DNA of 64,000 nucleotides, from contig NC_051091.1 in NCBI RefSeq assembly GCF_901709675.1, forward strand, positions 12,000,967 through 12,064,966. Direction: 5' to 3'. This DNA comes from Syngnathus acus. Taxonomy: Eukaryota; Chordata; Actinopteri; Syngnathiformes; Syngnathidae. Made by a program: the position numbers and the translations under genes. The notes under the pieces are model-generated. The model was not told the origin of the DNA. It was given only the letters and a program-made list of their open reading frames with translations, and did no database searches. This document shows, in pieces, positions 45,601-56,312 of this stretch (positions are counted from its first letter, which is position 1; the number at the start of each line of letters is the position of its first letter).

Positions 45601-48600
45601 GACCTGACCCCAGAGGCCTGGCAGCAGCAGGTTGACCAGCAGTTTCAGCAGCAGGAAAGTGAGACGCAAGCAGAGTCTTGGGGCAACCAAAACACCCTTC
45701 ACCACAATTCCCTTCAGTCCAAAGCAATCTTTAAGGACAGTAAAAGTATGTACCGTAAAGCGTTAGAACCGTCTGTTATTCACCATTACTCATATAATAA
45801 CTGCATTCTCCTTGTTCCCCTGAACAGCCATGATCATAAAAAATATAAAGCCCACCACAACAGTAGATGCCATTCTCAAAGCTTTGGATCCGTTTGCTTA
45901 TCTGGATGAGAGAAATGTTCGTCTGATCAAGGCCAAGACCCCTGGAGCAAAGTGCTTCTGCTTTGTTGACATGGATTCCCACGAGGTGCCTAGCCGTGCA
46001 TTGCTTATGTTGCCATGTTGGCTCTACAATTTGTGTAGCGAGTATTTTGTTTTGTAGGAAGTGACTCGCTTGGTGGACCTACTCCTCAACAAACCCAATC
46101 CCCTTTATATTGATGGAGTCAGAGTGTATGCAGAAGTTGCCAAACCCTTAAAGCACCAGAAGTAAGTCGTCAGGTCAGATTTTGTTCTTCGTCGCACTAT
46201 TTCTTATGGCAAATGGACTTCATTTCTTGTCCGTTGTAGTTTACGAAGAGAGCTTGACAAACCAAACAGCTTGACCCCAGGCTATCAGCCCGCAGGCAGT
46301 ACAGTGGAGGTCAGTTGCGCTCCTATTTATGCCGACGGAAATAATCAGACCTTTCAGTTGATGTTTCCTCTGGCGTTTCAGCAGCAGCAATTCTACCCGC
46401 AACCTTTCGTGCAGCCCCCTCCTGGAATGCAAGGTGAGACATCTTACGCATAGTTACTCACACATTCGTCTTGTTACCCATGTAAAGGTGATTCTCAGGA
46501 GCCTTGAGCGTAAATGCACTTAAAATAGTGCCGTTTTGTCCCTAGCCGGTTTGCCGACTGGTAGCAGTAAGCCGCCTCTGTCAGTAGATGGCAACATTAT
46601 CCAGGTGGGTGGATGAGATGCTTTGTTCAAAATTTCAACAAAAAAAAGTACCATCCATGACACTTCTTGTAACGTATCATCTCATAGGGAGTTGACTACG
46701 CCAGTCAAGCCGTGGATCCGTCCTACCAGTCGACCGGAGCACATGTGCCTGATGATACTGCAGCCACTGCCAATGAGTCGTTTGGTAAGAACATCCGCTT
46801 TATACCAGTGGCTGTTTGCATGCATGTTCATCAGTTACAAAGTCTTTTCTTCATGATCCTCTCAGATGCAGAGACGCAAGATACGTCCAGTTACTTGTAC
46901 GACGCCACATCGGGCTTCTACTATGACCCTGAGACAACCCTGTACTATGACCCTGCCTCAAGAGTGAGTTTGCAAGACACCATGGTACAAATGCGTCAGC
47001 ATACAGTAGATACTACTGAAGTATTATAGGTGTTGTATTTTTGGAGACTTCCAGGGATCTGTACTGATACAAATCCAGGTATCAATCAAATCTCATACCT
47101 TAACATCTTTGTTCACAGTACTTCTACAACGCACAGAACCAAGAGTATTTGTACTGGGACACGACAACAAAGGCATACGTTCCGGTGCCCGGAGGCAACC
47201 AGGGGCACCAACCTGTGGTCATGACGGCCGAAGACCAAGCCATTCTCTCTAACCCGGCAGCTGACGCTCCTTTGGACATGAAGAAACCCTCAGCGCCCCC
47301 AGTGGCCTCCACCAAACCGCCTGTTTCTGCTGACAACCAGGGAAGTCTGTCTCCTGAGAGGAAAGATGATGACGACTCGCCAAGAAGGGATGACAGACCA
47401 AGAAGCCTTGCTGCTGTCAAGGTTGTTTACAAAATTAATGCCCCCCCAAAATATGTCTATGTATAGGAGAATGGGTGACTGAATAAATGCTTATTGTTCA
47501 GATCATGAAGGATATGGAGCGCTGGGCCAAGATCCAGAACCGGCAAAAGGAGTGCGTGCGCTCCCCGTCACCTTTGCTGAGAACCGGCATGGACGATGAC
47601 AGGAAGCAATCCAAGACGGCTGATGCGGGCTTTGCAGTGTTCGAGAGGAAGGTGAGGAGAACGCCTTTCGCCGAACTTTAAGTCTCGTTATTTGCAAGTC
47701 ATTCACGTAGTTGTGCACCCACAGAATTCAGGCAGTGAGGATCTCTTCAAGAAGCCTCTTGCTCCAGTTAAAAAAGAGGAAAAGTCAAAGGTAAAGATGT
47801 TAAACTGAACCCCTGCTCATCAGGAGCGATACATTCCATGATCAACTGCAATGTAGCGCGGGTAAACCATTTGTTCCGAATGTTCTCCCCACAACTCAGC
47901 ATGTGGTTTTGTGTTGTCAGCGACTGATGGGCTCTCTGGGGATGCTGGCGTCAGACTACGCCGCCGGAAGCGACGAGGAGGTGGAGGAGGACAAGGAGGA
48001 GGTAGCACGTCAGATCAGCAAAGCTCCGCCCAACGTACGAGAGGACAAGCTGACGGACTGGAAGAAGATGGCCTGCTTACTGTGCAGGAGACAGTTCCCC
48101 AACAAGGACGCGCTCGTCCGCCACCAGCAGCTGTCCGATCTGCATAAAGTACAGTATTGCCTGCTAGCACTGCTAATGCTAACATGGTGCACGTCCTCTC
48201 TTTTTGACAGTTGTCTGTACTTTCAGCAAAACATGGAGATCCACTTGAAGATCAAAAGGTCTAAGAAAGAGCTGGAGGCACTTGAGAACCAGGAAAAAGA
48301 AGTGAGTGAAATGTCGCACGGTCTCGTGAAGTTTGGATGTTCCCTTAGTGGATACATGTGACTGTGAATGGTGTTTTTTCAACATGTGCCCTTTGATTGG
48401 TTAGAAACCAGTTAAGGGTGTGAATGTCTCCCAAACATTCCCTACACAGCTGACCACCAGGGAAGTTGTCAGGTCACCAGAACAAAAGCGGAGAAAACAT
48501 CAACAGCCGCAGCAGCATCATAACAGCTGGGCTGGAGGATCTAGGTACGACTCAACACCACCTCCACTTGGCTCTTTCATTCTCTACTCCCTGATCACTA

Positions 48601-48884
48601 TCTGTGAATTTTTTTTATTTTTTTTTTAACTTTTGTTTTTTTGGCCTTAGAGAGATGAACAAAGTCAGTGAAAGACCTGGTTTGGGCTCAGAACCTCCAC
48701 CTCCCGTAAGTGTTATTTCTCTTCCATTACTTTAATGTCCCGCACTGATTCTTTTTTATTTACACCCATTTCGATTCCATTTCCATAGAGACGCCAGAAG
48801 AAAGAGCACGTAGCTTGGGACCACGCCACCTACAAACAAGCAGTGCGGAAGGCCATGTTTGCGCGCTTCAAGGAACTGGAGTGA
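39627..48884 (+). CDS. rbm6: RNA-binding motif protein 6 (splicing regulator)
   Basis: Nuclear RNA-binding protein of the RBM5/RBM6/RBM10 family, a regulator of alternative splicing. Twenty-one coding exons join in frame to 1294 aa: 39627-39673, 40147-41608, 41744-41833, 41945-42011, 42685-42758, 45289-45363, 45454-45745, 45828-45985, 46058-46161, 46240-46433, 46546-46604, 46688-46784, 46866-46963, 47119-47421, 47502-47651, 47725-47790, 47921-48148, 48227-48301, 48450-48544, 48651-48705, 48789-48884. The start [17 protein letters not shown] and the long N-terminal part rich in DFR/RDRD units are RBM6-specific. RRM1 covers about 518-598, RRM2 about 703-785, the OCRE repeat about 907-970 ([20 protein letters not shown]). 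A C2H2 finger lies at 1164-1187 (CLLCRRQF...HQQLSDLH), and the C-terminus is [17 protein letters not shown]. The RanBP2-type zinc finger is not seen, and the G-patch is reduced to a remnant ([15 protein letters not shown]). The second coding intron is GC-AG. Confidence 0.94.
41609..41743 (+). other. rbm6: GC-AG intron in rbm6
   Basis: The only junction that keeps the reading frame from the large N-terminal exon into RRM1 uses AAG|GCAAGT as donor and AAAAG|GATC as acceptor. GC donors with an otherwise perfect consensus are a known minor class. The nearby GT (41601) would change the phase and does not fit the acceptor. The acceptor has a weak pyrimidine tract. Confidence 0.75.
42962..43135 (-). 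repeat. Fragment of the same LINE family in rbm6 intron
   Basis: ATCCATCCGACCATTTTCTT followed by CCGCTTACCC, GGGAGAATCCCAAG, CTCCAGCGTGTCTTGGGTTT and CCCCGGGGCCTC parallels the LINE 3' end at 3116-3325. It is a short, diverged, 5'-truncated copy in the same orientation as the LINE at the left of the window. Confidence 0.75.
43805..43855 (+). pseudogene. Partial duplicate of an rbm6 RRM2 exon, lying in an upstream intron
   Basis: Fifty-one bases here match the rbm6 exon at 45881-45931 with only two differences, and the translation ([17 protein letters not shown]) keeps the frame with one Asp-to-Glu change. No splice donor follows the match, and the upstream acceptor context is poor. It reads into a stop after a few codons, so it looks like a non-functional duplicated fragment. 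Flanking bases do not match, so the copied unit is only this segment. Confidence 0.85.
48362..48435 (+). repeat. SINE-derived tail of the intron before rbm6 exon at 48450
   Basis: ACTGTGAATGGTGTTTTTTC, then ATGTGCCCTTTGATTGGTTA and GAAACCAGTTAAGGGTGTG, is a diverged copy of the SINE body at about 6165-6235 (ATGTGCCCTGCGATTGGCTG, GCAACCGGTTCAGGGTGTC). It reaches to within about 15 bases of the acceptor, so part of the branch-site region of a constitutive exon is SINE-derived. Confidence 0.65.
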
Positions 48885-49265
48885 CCTTATTCGAAAGCCG
48901 ATCCTTCGCCCTTGTCCGTCACACATTGTGAACCAAAACATCACAAAGACAGTGATGGATGGATGTTGTGCCGGCGATGTTTCTTGAACTTGTAAATATG
49001 AAATCACCCACAGACTCACAGTTAAAGTTTGTTTTAAAGCTTCAACTTTTTTTTTTATTATTTCCTTTCCTCGTTTTTCATCTGTGGATGTAGTATTATA
49101 TATGCACTGTTTTCTACATAAAAAAACACAAACAACTCAACTTTTGTTCTCTTTTTTTAGTGTTTTCACATGATTGTCAGTTGCTGCATGCGATTACTAA
49201 CAGTAGTAGTCATGATTTTGTAAATGTTTCTACTAAATACTAATATAAAATAAATTCAGTGAAAA
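48885..49265 (+). other. rbm6: Probable rbm6 3' UTR
   Basis: Sequence after the stop with AATAAA at 49249-49254, giving a UTR of about 380 bases. The next 2.4 kb (49266-51684) holds no gene. It contains a G-run near 49783-49796 and AT-rich DNA. Confidence 0.6.
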
Positions 49266-51686
49266 TCATGTCACTAAGAATGTGGACTTGCACAGGATAG
49301 GGTTTGGGTCAGACCACAAATATGAAAATAAGCGCAGTCTTTTGTTGTGGTGCTTCTGTTATGTTATGTCAAGACAACCATTCTGGGCCTGCTTCATCCA
49401 ACACAGACACTCTTGGATTTAAATGAGAACAATCTTTAGGGACACATGGCAGTTATTGTACTGCGAGACTTCATTCTCCATCACAAGGTGGCAGCATGAT
49501 CCAATATTTCAGTCTCAGCCTATTTTCTCCCCCTCTCTAGATTCTATCTGGGGACATTTCTGATTTTACTTTCCTACAAGGGCAATACTATATTAGTGTG
49601 CAATAATGCTTTTTGTGTACATTGGTAGCATTAGATGAGTATACAGCCCACACATTTTTTAAACCAGTTCCAATGAATCAATGAAGCGGCTCACACACCT
49701 TGTACACTGCAGGTATATATGACAAGACTGGACTCTGACCTTTGCTGGTGTGTATGTGTTCTATCTGGGCAATTGGAACAAAGGGGGGGGGGGGGTGGCT
49801 GCAGTTGTCGATCAAACTGAGCCAGGGGGAAGGCAACACCTTTTCAACAGTGTCTCAGCATATTAAGCTCCCCTCGAATGTCAAAGGTTTGCCAGTGCTA
49901 TGGGACACAACATTTTTGTGGACATTTTTTTAATTTCCATCCATGTTTATTCCACACAGACTGATGGGGCCTTCCTCATACACAGCAGTAAGGGAAAAAA
50001 TAAATAGAAATGAATTAACAATCAATTTCAATCACTTAAAAAAAAAATCCAGGTAGATTTCAAATTTGATGTGTAAATCAGGGTTGTAATTGGGGAGGGG
50101 GCTTGGGTAGGGGGTCAAGCTTGCGGTTTCAAATCAGAATTTGTGTTCGAGTCCAATTTTTGAGCTTGAAATTAGGGAGTCAGACCATGTTAGGGTTTCA
50201 ATCCAAAATCAGTTTCAAGTGTGATTTAAGGTTTCACATTGACGTCTCAAGTCAGCGCTAGGCTTTCAAGTTGTGGCTTCAAATCAGGATTTAAAGCCAA
50301 AGTTAGGGTTATAATGTCAATACACAAATTCCAGAATCATACTTAAGGTTCATTGAAGACTCTAAATTATACATCACTGTGAATGGTTGTCCATAAAAGT
50401 TCTACAATTAATTAATTTGCGATTAATTAAACTGCGCTTAAAGTAGTATATAATCTAGTATATAAAGAAGAGGAGAATAATTCTCACCATCCCCCAACTG
50501 ATTCAATTTGAAGTATAGAGAAGGGAAAGCAAAGCTCAACCCGTGTGGGATGTCAGCGATAAATAGTTCATTTATATGTAAATACAAAAGACATAGCACA
50601 TGTCTCAATCTTTGTTTGTTTGACTGTCGCCACAGGACACGGCAACCTACAAATAATGGAGGCCTGTGATCCTTTCAGAGCGACAAGTGTCGGAAAGCTC
50701 CCATCAAATTGACAACGGTCCATTGTCTTGAACACGTGCCATTAAGTCCAAGGACATATGAAGGTCAAGTCATAATATTCTTTCAACATATTCAAACAAA
50801 ATTAAAGATAGCCCATCTCATAAAGTTATGAGAAAAACTTCGTGTTGAAAGCTATGGTACAATTATTATGACATGACGTCAAACTAATCTCATTTTTCAT
50901 GAAGTTGGAGTACTCTCAAATTTACCCTTGTGTATTATTAATGGCCCGCATTAAATATTTAATTCGATATTAGGCGGAGTGAGCAATGAGGCAGAAACGA
51001 TAATATATTGTCAATCCAGGTAAATGCGTACATAGCTGGGAATATTTTGATGAGATTTCCATACTGTTGGCGGTAAAGTTGTCAACATATCGTTGCCCCG
51101 GTTATGACGACCCGTGGGAATGTGTGTAATGGCTTTAACATGATGAATACATCATTCCACTGTTTATTATCGAAGGCAGTGCGAAGTCCCTCCTGAAATG
51201 TCTTAATATTTTTTCATTAGAAACTGGATGTGTGCATGGATTTTCTTGGACCAGATAAATTGCCTTCCAAAATGTAAATGAAATTTGGTAGGTGGCCTGC
51301 TGCATGTCTTATTGAATTGCTTGACAAAGTCTCAGGGACACAACATACCTGAAATTGAACAAGAAGTCAGCCATTTTGGTTTTGGGTATCGGTTGGCCAG
51401 AAAACTCAAAATTCAGCACCTGAATTCAGTTTCATTCAGGAACATAACCATTTCTTGCCCTGTCCAAAGGAGACAAAATATCTATCTAGACTAGACTCCC
51501 TCCAGATCTTTAGAGGGCAGAGCAAAAACAGCCACAGGACAATTCACCAAACTTCCTGTCAGGTGCTAAGGATGGCCATATTGCCTACAGACCAGGATGT
51601 GACCTGAGCTCTGATCTGAGTTGTTCTAAGGACCAAGACCTTTTTTCAAGGGATTTCCAGGGTAAGAACAAACTTGTCCTTACTTA

Positions 51687-52490
51687 CCGTAATTTTCGGA
51701 CTATAAGTCGCGGTTTTTTTCATAGTTTGGGTGGGGGGGGCGACTTATACTCAGGAGCGACTTATATATGTTTTTTTTTCACAAATTTTTACTTGATCAT
51801 TAACACATCACTTACTTACAAGTATAGTTGACCACTTCACATGTTATTTTTAGTATAGTTGATCACTTCACATGCTTTGATATCTTTATCTTGAACATAT
51901 TCAAAACATGAAAAATAGAGAGAAAAAATCAAATAAAGTAATTAACACTTTAAAGCGCCGTATACTCTGGACATGTCCTCTGTCACCAGGATGACATAAA
52001 GGACGAGAAATTTGATCGATGGATTTAATGATTTGGAGTGACACAAATGGTTTGATAATATTGTTGTTTATGTGATAGTTATTTAAAATATAGTTTATAT
52101 ATCGTTGTATGGGCATGTGGAATAATTTGAACTGCGGCGCGGCACACGGCATTGTTGACAAAGGACAATCGATGGATTTAATGAATTGGAGTGACACAGA
52201 TGGTTTTATAAATGTGTTATTTATGTAGTAGTTTTTTTAATAACTCTGAATGTTACGTCAGGCCCGTTCTCAGCTCCTCGTTTGTGTTTGTCACGTTAGC
52301 ATACCGTATCGTTTAGCCTGTTGTTGCTCGTTCATGTCTGTTCTTGGTGTTGGATTTTGTCGAATAAATTGCCCCCCAAAATGCGACTTATACTCCGGAG
52401 CGACTTATATATGTTTTTTTTCACATTTTTGGCCATTTTATGGCTGGTGCGACTTATACTCCGGTGCGACTTATAGTCCGAAAATTACGG
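51687..52490. mobile_element. Non-autonomous TIR element (804 bp) with TA target duplication
   Basis: The ends are inverted repeats starting CCGTAATTTTCGGACTATAA and the complement TTATAGTCCGAAAATTACGG, flanked by TA on both sides (51685-51686, 52491-52492). Both arms carry direct subrepeats of the type GCGACTTATACTCCGG. The interior has an imperfect direct repeat of about 70 bp (from 52014 and from 52166, ATCGATGGATTTAATGA...GGAGTGACACA) and a duplicated TATAGTTGACCACTTCACATG-like unit near 51821 and 51855. No transposase coding is seen. TA duplication would fit Tc1/mariner-like mobilisation, but the class is not proven. Confidence 0.8.
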
Positions 52491-53179
52491 TACGTTCTTA
52501 TTTTATGATGCAGTTGTTTCTCAAGTCACAGTTCGGAGGTTGTTCTGTACAATTGGTTGGAAATGTTGGGTCCCAAGAGCGTCAAGTTGGAGTGAGCAAG
52601 ACAAAGGCTTTGTATTCACCTAACATCCCAAACCAACAGTTAAAAGTAGCTTCAGGTTATTTTCTTCTTTGCAAGTACCGTAACACAATCACTCGCTTTG
52701 GAGCCAATTCCTGCGGTGAAAATGAAAAACATAGTCTGGAAATTATTCATTGTTATTCATTGTGTCCTGGAGGCACAATGCAGCAGCAGCATAAGAAAAA
52801 GTTGGATGATTGTGTCCTGCATTCTCGCACTCACTGTATGGCCTAATATGGAAAGAAAATACATACATTGCATGTATTTATTTAATAAGTAGATGCAGTG
52901 GTTCAAGAAAAAAAAAATGAAAGGCAATTCCTCATTATTAAGAAAAAATATTTTTCCTCTTACTACTTTTTCAATTCATGTAAAATTAAGATTTCTCGTA
53001 GGATTATAAAATCTCATAAATGTATTACTTTGTTCTCATAATATCACAACTCTATTGTCATAAATTATGACCAAGACAAATACAGCCCATTTTTACCCAC
53101 TAATTTCTTTTTTAACCTGGTCAGTCCTCTCGTATATACGATTCACTTGCTCAGCCCGTCTGCTCTATTGCAGGACCAA

Positions 53180-53193
53180 GTTGCCATGGCAAC
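53180..53193. promoter_or_regulatory. Perfect X-box palindrome
   Basis: GTTGCCATGGCAAC is a fully symmetric match to the RFX X-box consensus (GTNRCC, spacer, RGYAAC). It is isolated in AT-rich DNA. Function is not shown by the sequence alone. Confidence 0.5.
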
Positions 53194-56100
53194 CAAGTCA
53201 CAGACAGATAAATATTTTCAGAAATAGGCAGCTCACACTATAGTTACCTCCTGGTGACATACAAAATTGAACCAATTTTCCTGTAATTTTTTACATTTCT
53301 TAGTATTACAAACTACACTCATAGTTTTTGCATTTCTTTCCTGATGACAATTGTCTGAAATATTACATTATTTACTACTCTAAAATTACAAATTAATTCT
53401 TAATTCTCCTAATACTACAGTCTTCTTGTGGGAATTGAAAACGATGACTATACATGTTGTTTCTAGTAAAATTCCAACTTCATTTTCTGTAAAATCTGAC
53501 TTTACTCTTGTACTGGTCTTTTTTTCTAATTTTCACTGTGGTCTGAACATGCCTTCGTATCTCTATGAAACATTACAATGAAGCAAAGGTAGCTGAGGGA
53601 GTGGAGAGATTGTATTACAGAAACAAACGCCCTCCACCCCTGAAAAAAATACCCCGCCATGTGGCTTTATTTGTGTCTGGTATTCATGCCACATTTGCAG
53701 CTTTTCTCATATCTTCCTTTGTCTTCTGGTGAAACCCAAGAGGGAGGTCTGATGTACTTTGTCCTCTACCATTATACATCTTTGACGTATGTCAAATGGG
53801 TTCCTCGATGGCGTGCTACGCCTCACGGCCCTTTACCCTTTATTTGAATATCATTTGTCGGGGTCTGAAATTACACAGCAATTTATACGTCGTCTGCGGC
53901 GGCGCTGCGACATCGACTCTGTGACAGCCCATTCATTAGTCCTCACTTGCATCCTTGTGGTGTTCTTAGCACAATGAAAGCCTTGGAATTTGACAGTGCT
54001 GCTTTACACCATTGGTGGGGATTTGATTTCAGAGTTTAAAATTAAGGGCAGGGCAACGGTTAGCTAGTGTGCAACGGTTATCTTGCGTACCTCACTGTTT
54101 CGAATCTTGGCTTTGGCCTTCTTGTGTATTTTCTGTCTATAGGCCAAAAATTGCTGTCAGTGTCTTCAATCTGAGACGTTTTACTTTTAAATTTTGGTCG
54201 TACTTTTTTACTACTGCATCACGTAGAGAGGCACAAGTGAATTTTAATATTCAACTTGTCACATCAATTGCTCAGTCTCTCTGTGTGGCCCAGTGCCAAA
54301 TGTCGCGGTGGTTGAAGACCGCCGCTCCACTTAACATTTGGAATTTCTGTCAAGGACTACATGCTTAATCTGCGGCATGCTTTTAATCACATCTGTGCAA
54401 TCTCCGCAAGAGGCATGACATCATGCAGCTGTCGCTATGCGGCTGTACTTAGTCTCTGCCAGCAATCAGCTTTGCCTGCACACTTACTTTATGCACATGG
54501 TGGCACTTTGACATGAGCAAAATGTTACGACCAGTCGTTTATTGCAATAGTTTTGGCATTTATCTGTCAAATGAATCAACATGCTCGAAAACTCACCAAT
54601 TTTTGCAAGCCTGTGTTTGCCCGATAGAATTTTAGGAGTCATGCTACATTTATAGCTTTTAACCTCGAAGTACACAATGAGGCGTGGAGGGACCATTTGG
54701 AACCTCCTTCCCAGTCACCAAATATTGTCGCATCCATGTCCGACAAAGGGTTAATAGGCCAAACGTTCTCAGAGTGTACTTTACACGTCCTCGTTGATGG
54801 ATGCCACCCCCCCCGGAGTGCGCAGCTTCTCTGGCGTCACAGCATCAGATGGCACGGGGCCCTCACGTGGACCACATCTGGCCCTCATCAAGCCAGCAGA
54901 CGTGGAAGAGGAGGCGTGAAAAAGCCTCGCATTGATCGCAGGGGCACGGCCGGGAGGAAATGAGGGCCGCAAAAGGTGCGACACCTGGATGAGACACTCG
55001 CCTTGTTCGTTTACATTTTCACTTCAACCGCATGAATGCAATTTAAACGTCTGGAAACATGGGGAATTATTTTGGAACTGGTTTATATGTGTTTATATTC
55101 TATCGATAACTCCATCCCCAAAGTTGTCACGGTAATGAAACCTGTGTGTAATGCGTAGTGTAATTCTTTATCCTTTGTGTATTTTATCCAAAGAATGTCA
55201 AAACCTTTTACATCTGGCAAGTGTTTAAAATTGTGAAGAAAATACATAATATGTCTGCTTTCAGTATGTAAGAAAGGTTGACGCAAGCAATTAACTAGCT
55301 TACTCCATCAAATGTAAACATTTAATCAGTTCAAGCGACACACTTAACCGATTTTGCTGGTCCTCAACAGAATACGCCAGCCTTTCTCCAGCTTCCTTTC
55401 AGTCAAAACAGACCTGAGGGCAAAGCTTGACGTAGGGCTATGTTTTTGAAGGTTAAGCCTTCTAATGAAATCAGGCTGGGCTTGGCTGGACCGGGATGGC
55501 CGCGACCCCTTCTGAGACCATCTTCCTGTTTGTTAACTGAGACCCAGTGTTGCTGAGAAATCCAAATTTTACTTCGTAGTGAATTCACATTTTTTAGTTT
55601 ATTACGTCGCGAAAAATTTGCTTTTGGTGGGACATGAAACTACCTGAAAATGGGTTTTCAAAGGCTATTTATAAACAAAACATCCACAGAAGTGGATTGC
55701 CCTTAGCTGCTGATATGTTGCGTTGAACAGCTCATTGAGAGAATTGATATTATTATTATTCAAAGTGTTTGCAGTTGGTAAGGGTGGGTTTACCTCGGGG
55801 CCCCCCAAACATCATTTGAGAAAACGAGGTGTCTGTTTGAAACACGGCGGAACGTTTTCCTTCTGCTTGTATACGGCTGCTCTTTCCTGTTATGATTTCA
55901 TCCAAGCACCTATTTTGCCGCTTGCGTGGAAACGAGACAGGAAACCAACAGTGTGCATGCACATCTGGAAGAAGGAGGCCTGATGCATGGCCATTGCACA
56001 GCTGTCTCCAAGTCGCTCTGCATTGTTAATTGTGTGGATGCATAAAGGCTCATTTCTCAATGGATTTGTTTCTATTTCAGCCCATAAAGTCATTTCATGG

Positions 56101-56286
56101 GACAAATTGTTGTTGTTACATACATTTTGCTGTCAGCCAAATTAAATGAAGTGTAATGCACTGGGCTGTAAACTGTAAGACCACCAACACACCTTTCATT
56201 ACATTCCTGTCATTTCTTTCGTCAACATGTTCATTTGTCGGCTGTGCAATATATACACAGGCGTGTTCTTGCACATGCTCAAAGCC

Positions 56287-56312
56287 AACACACACACACA
56301 CACACACACACA
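56287..56312. repeat. (CA)n microsatellite, short
   Basis: About thirteen CA units. Confidence 0.9.

Noticed and set aside
52250-52846. 198-aa open frame
   Set aside because: It runs from the TIR element into flanking DNA, and the repeated LYSGATY comes from the subrepeats.
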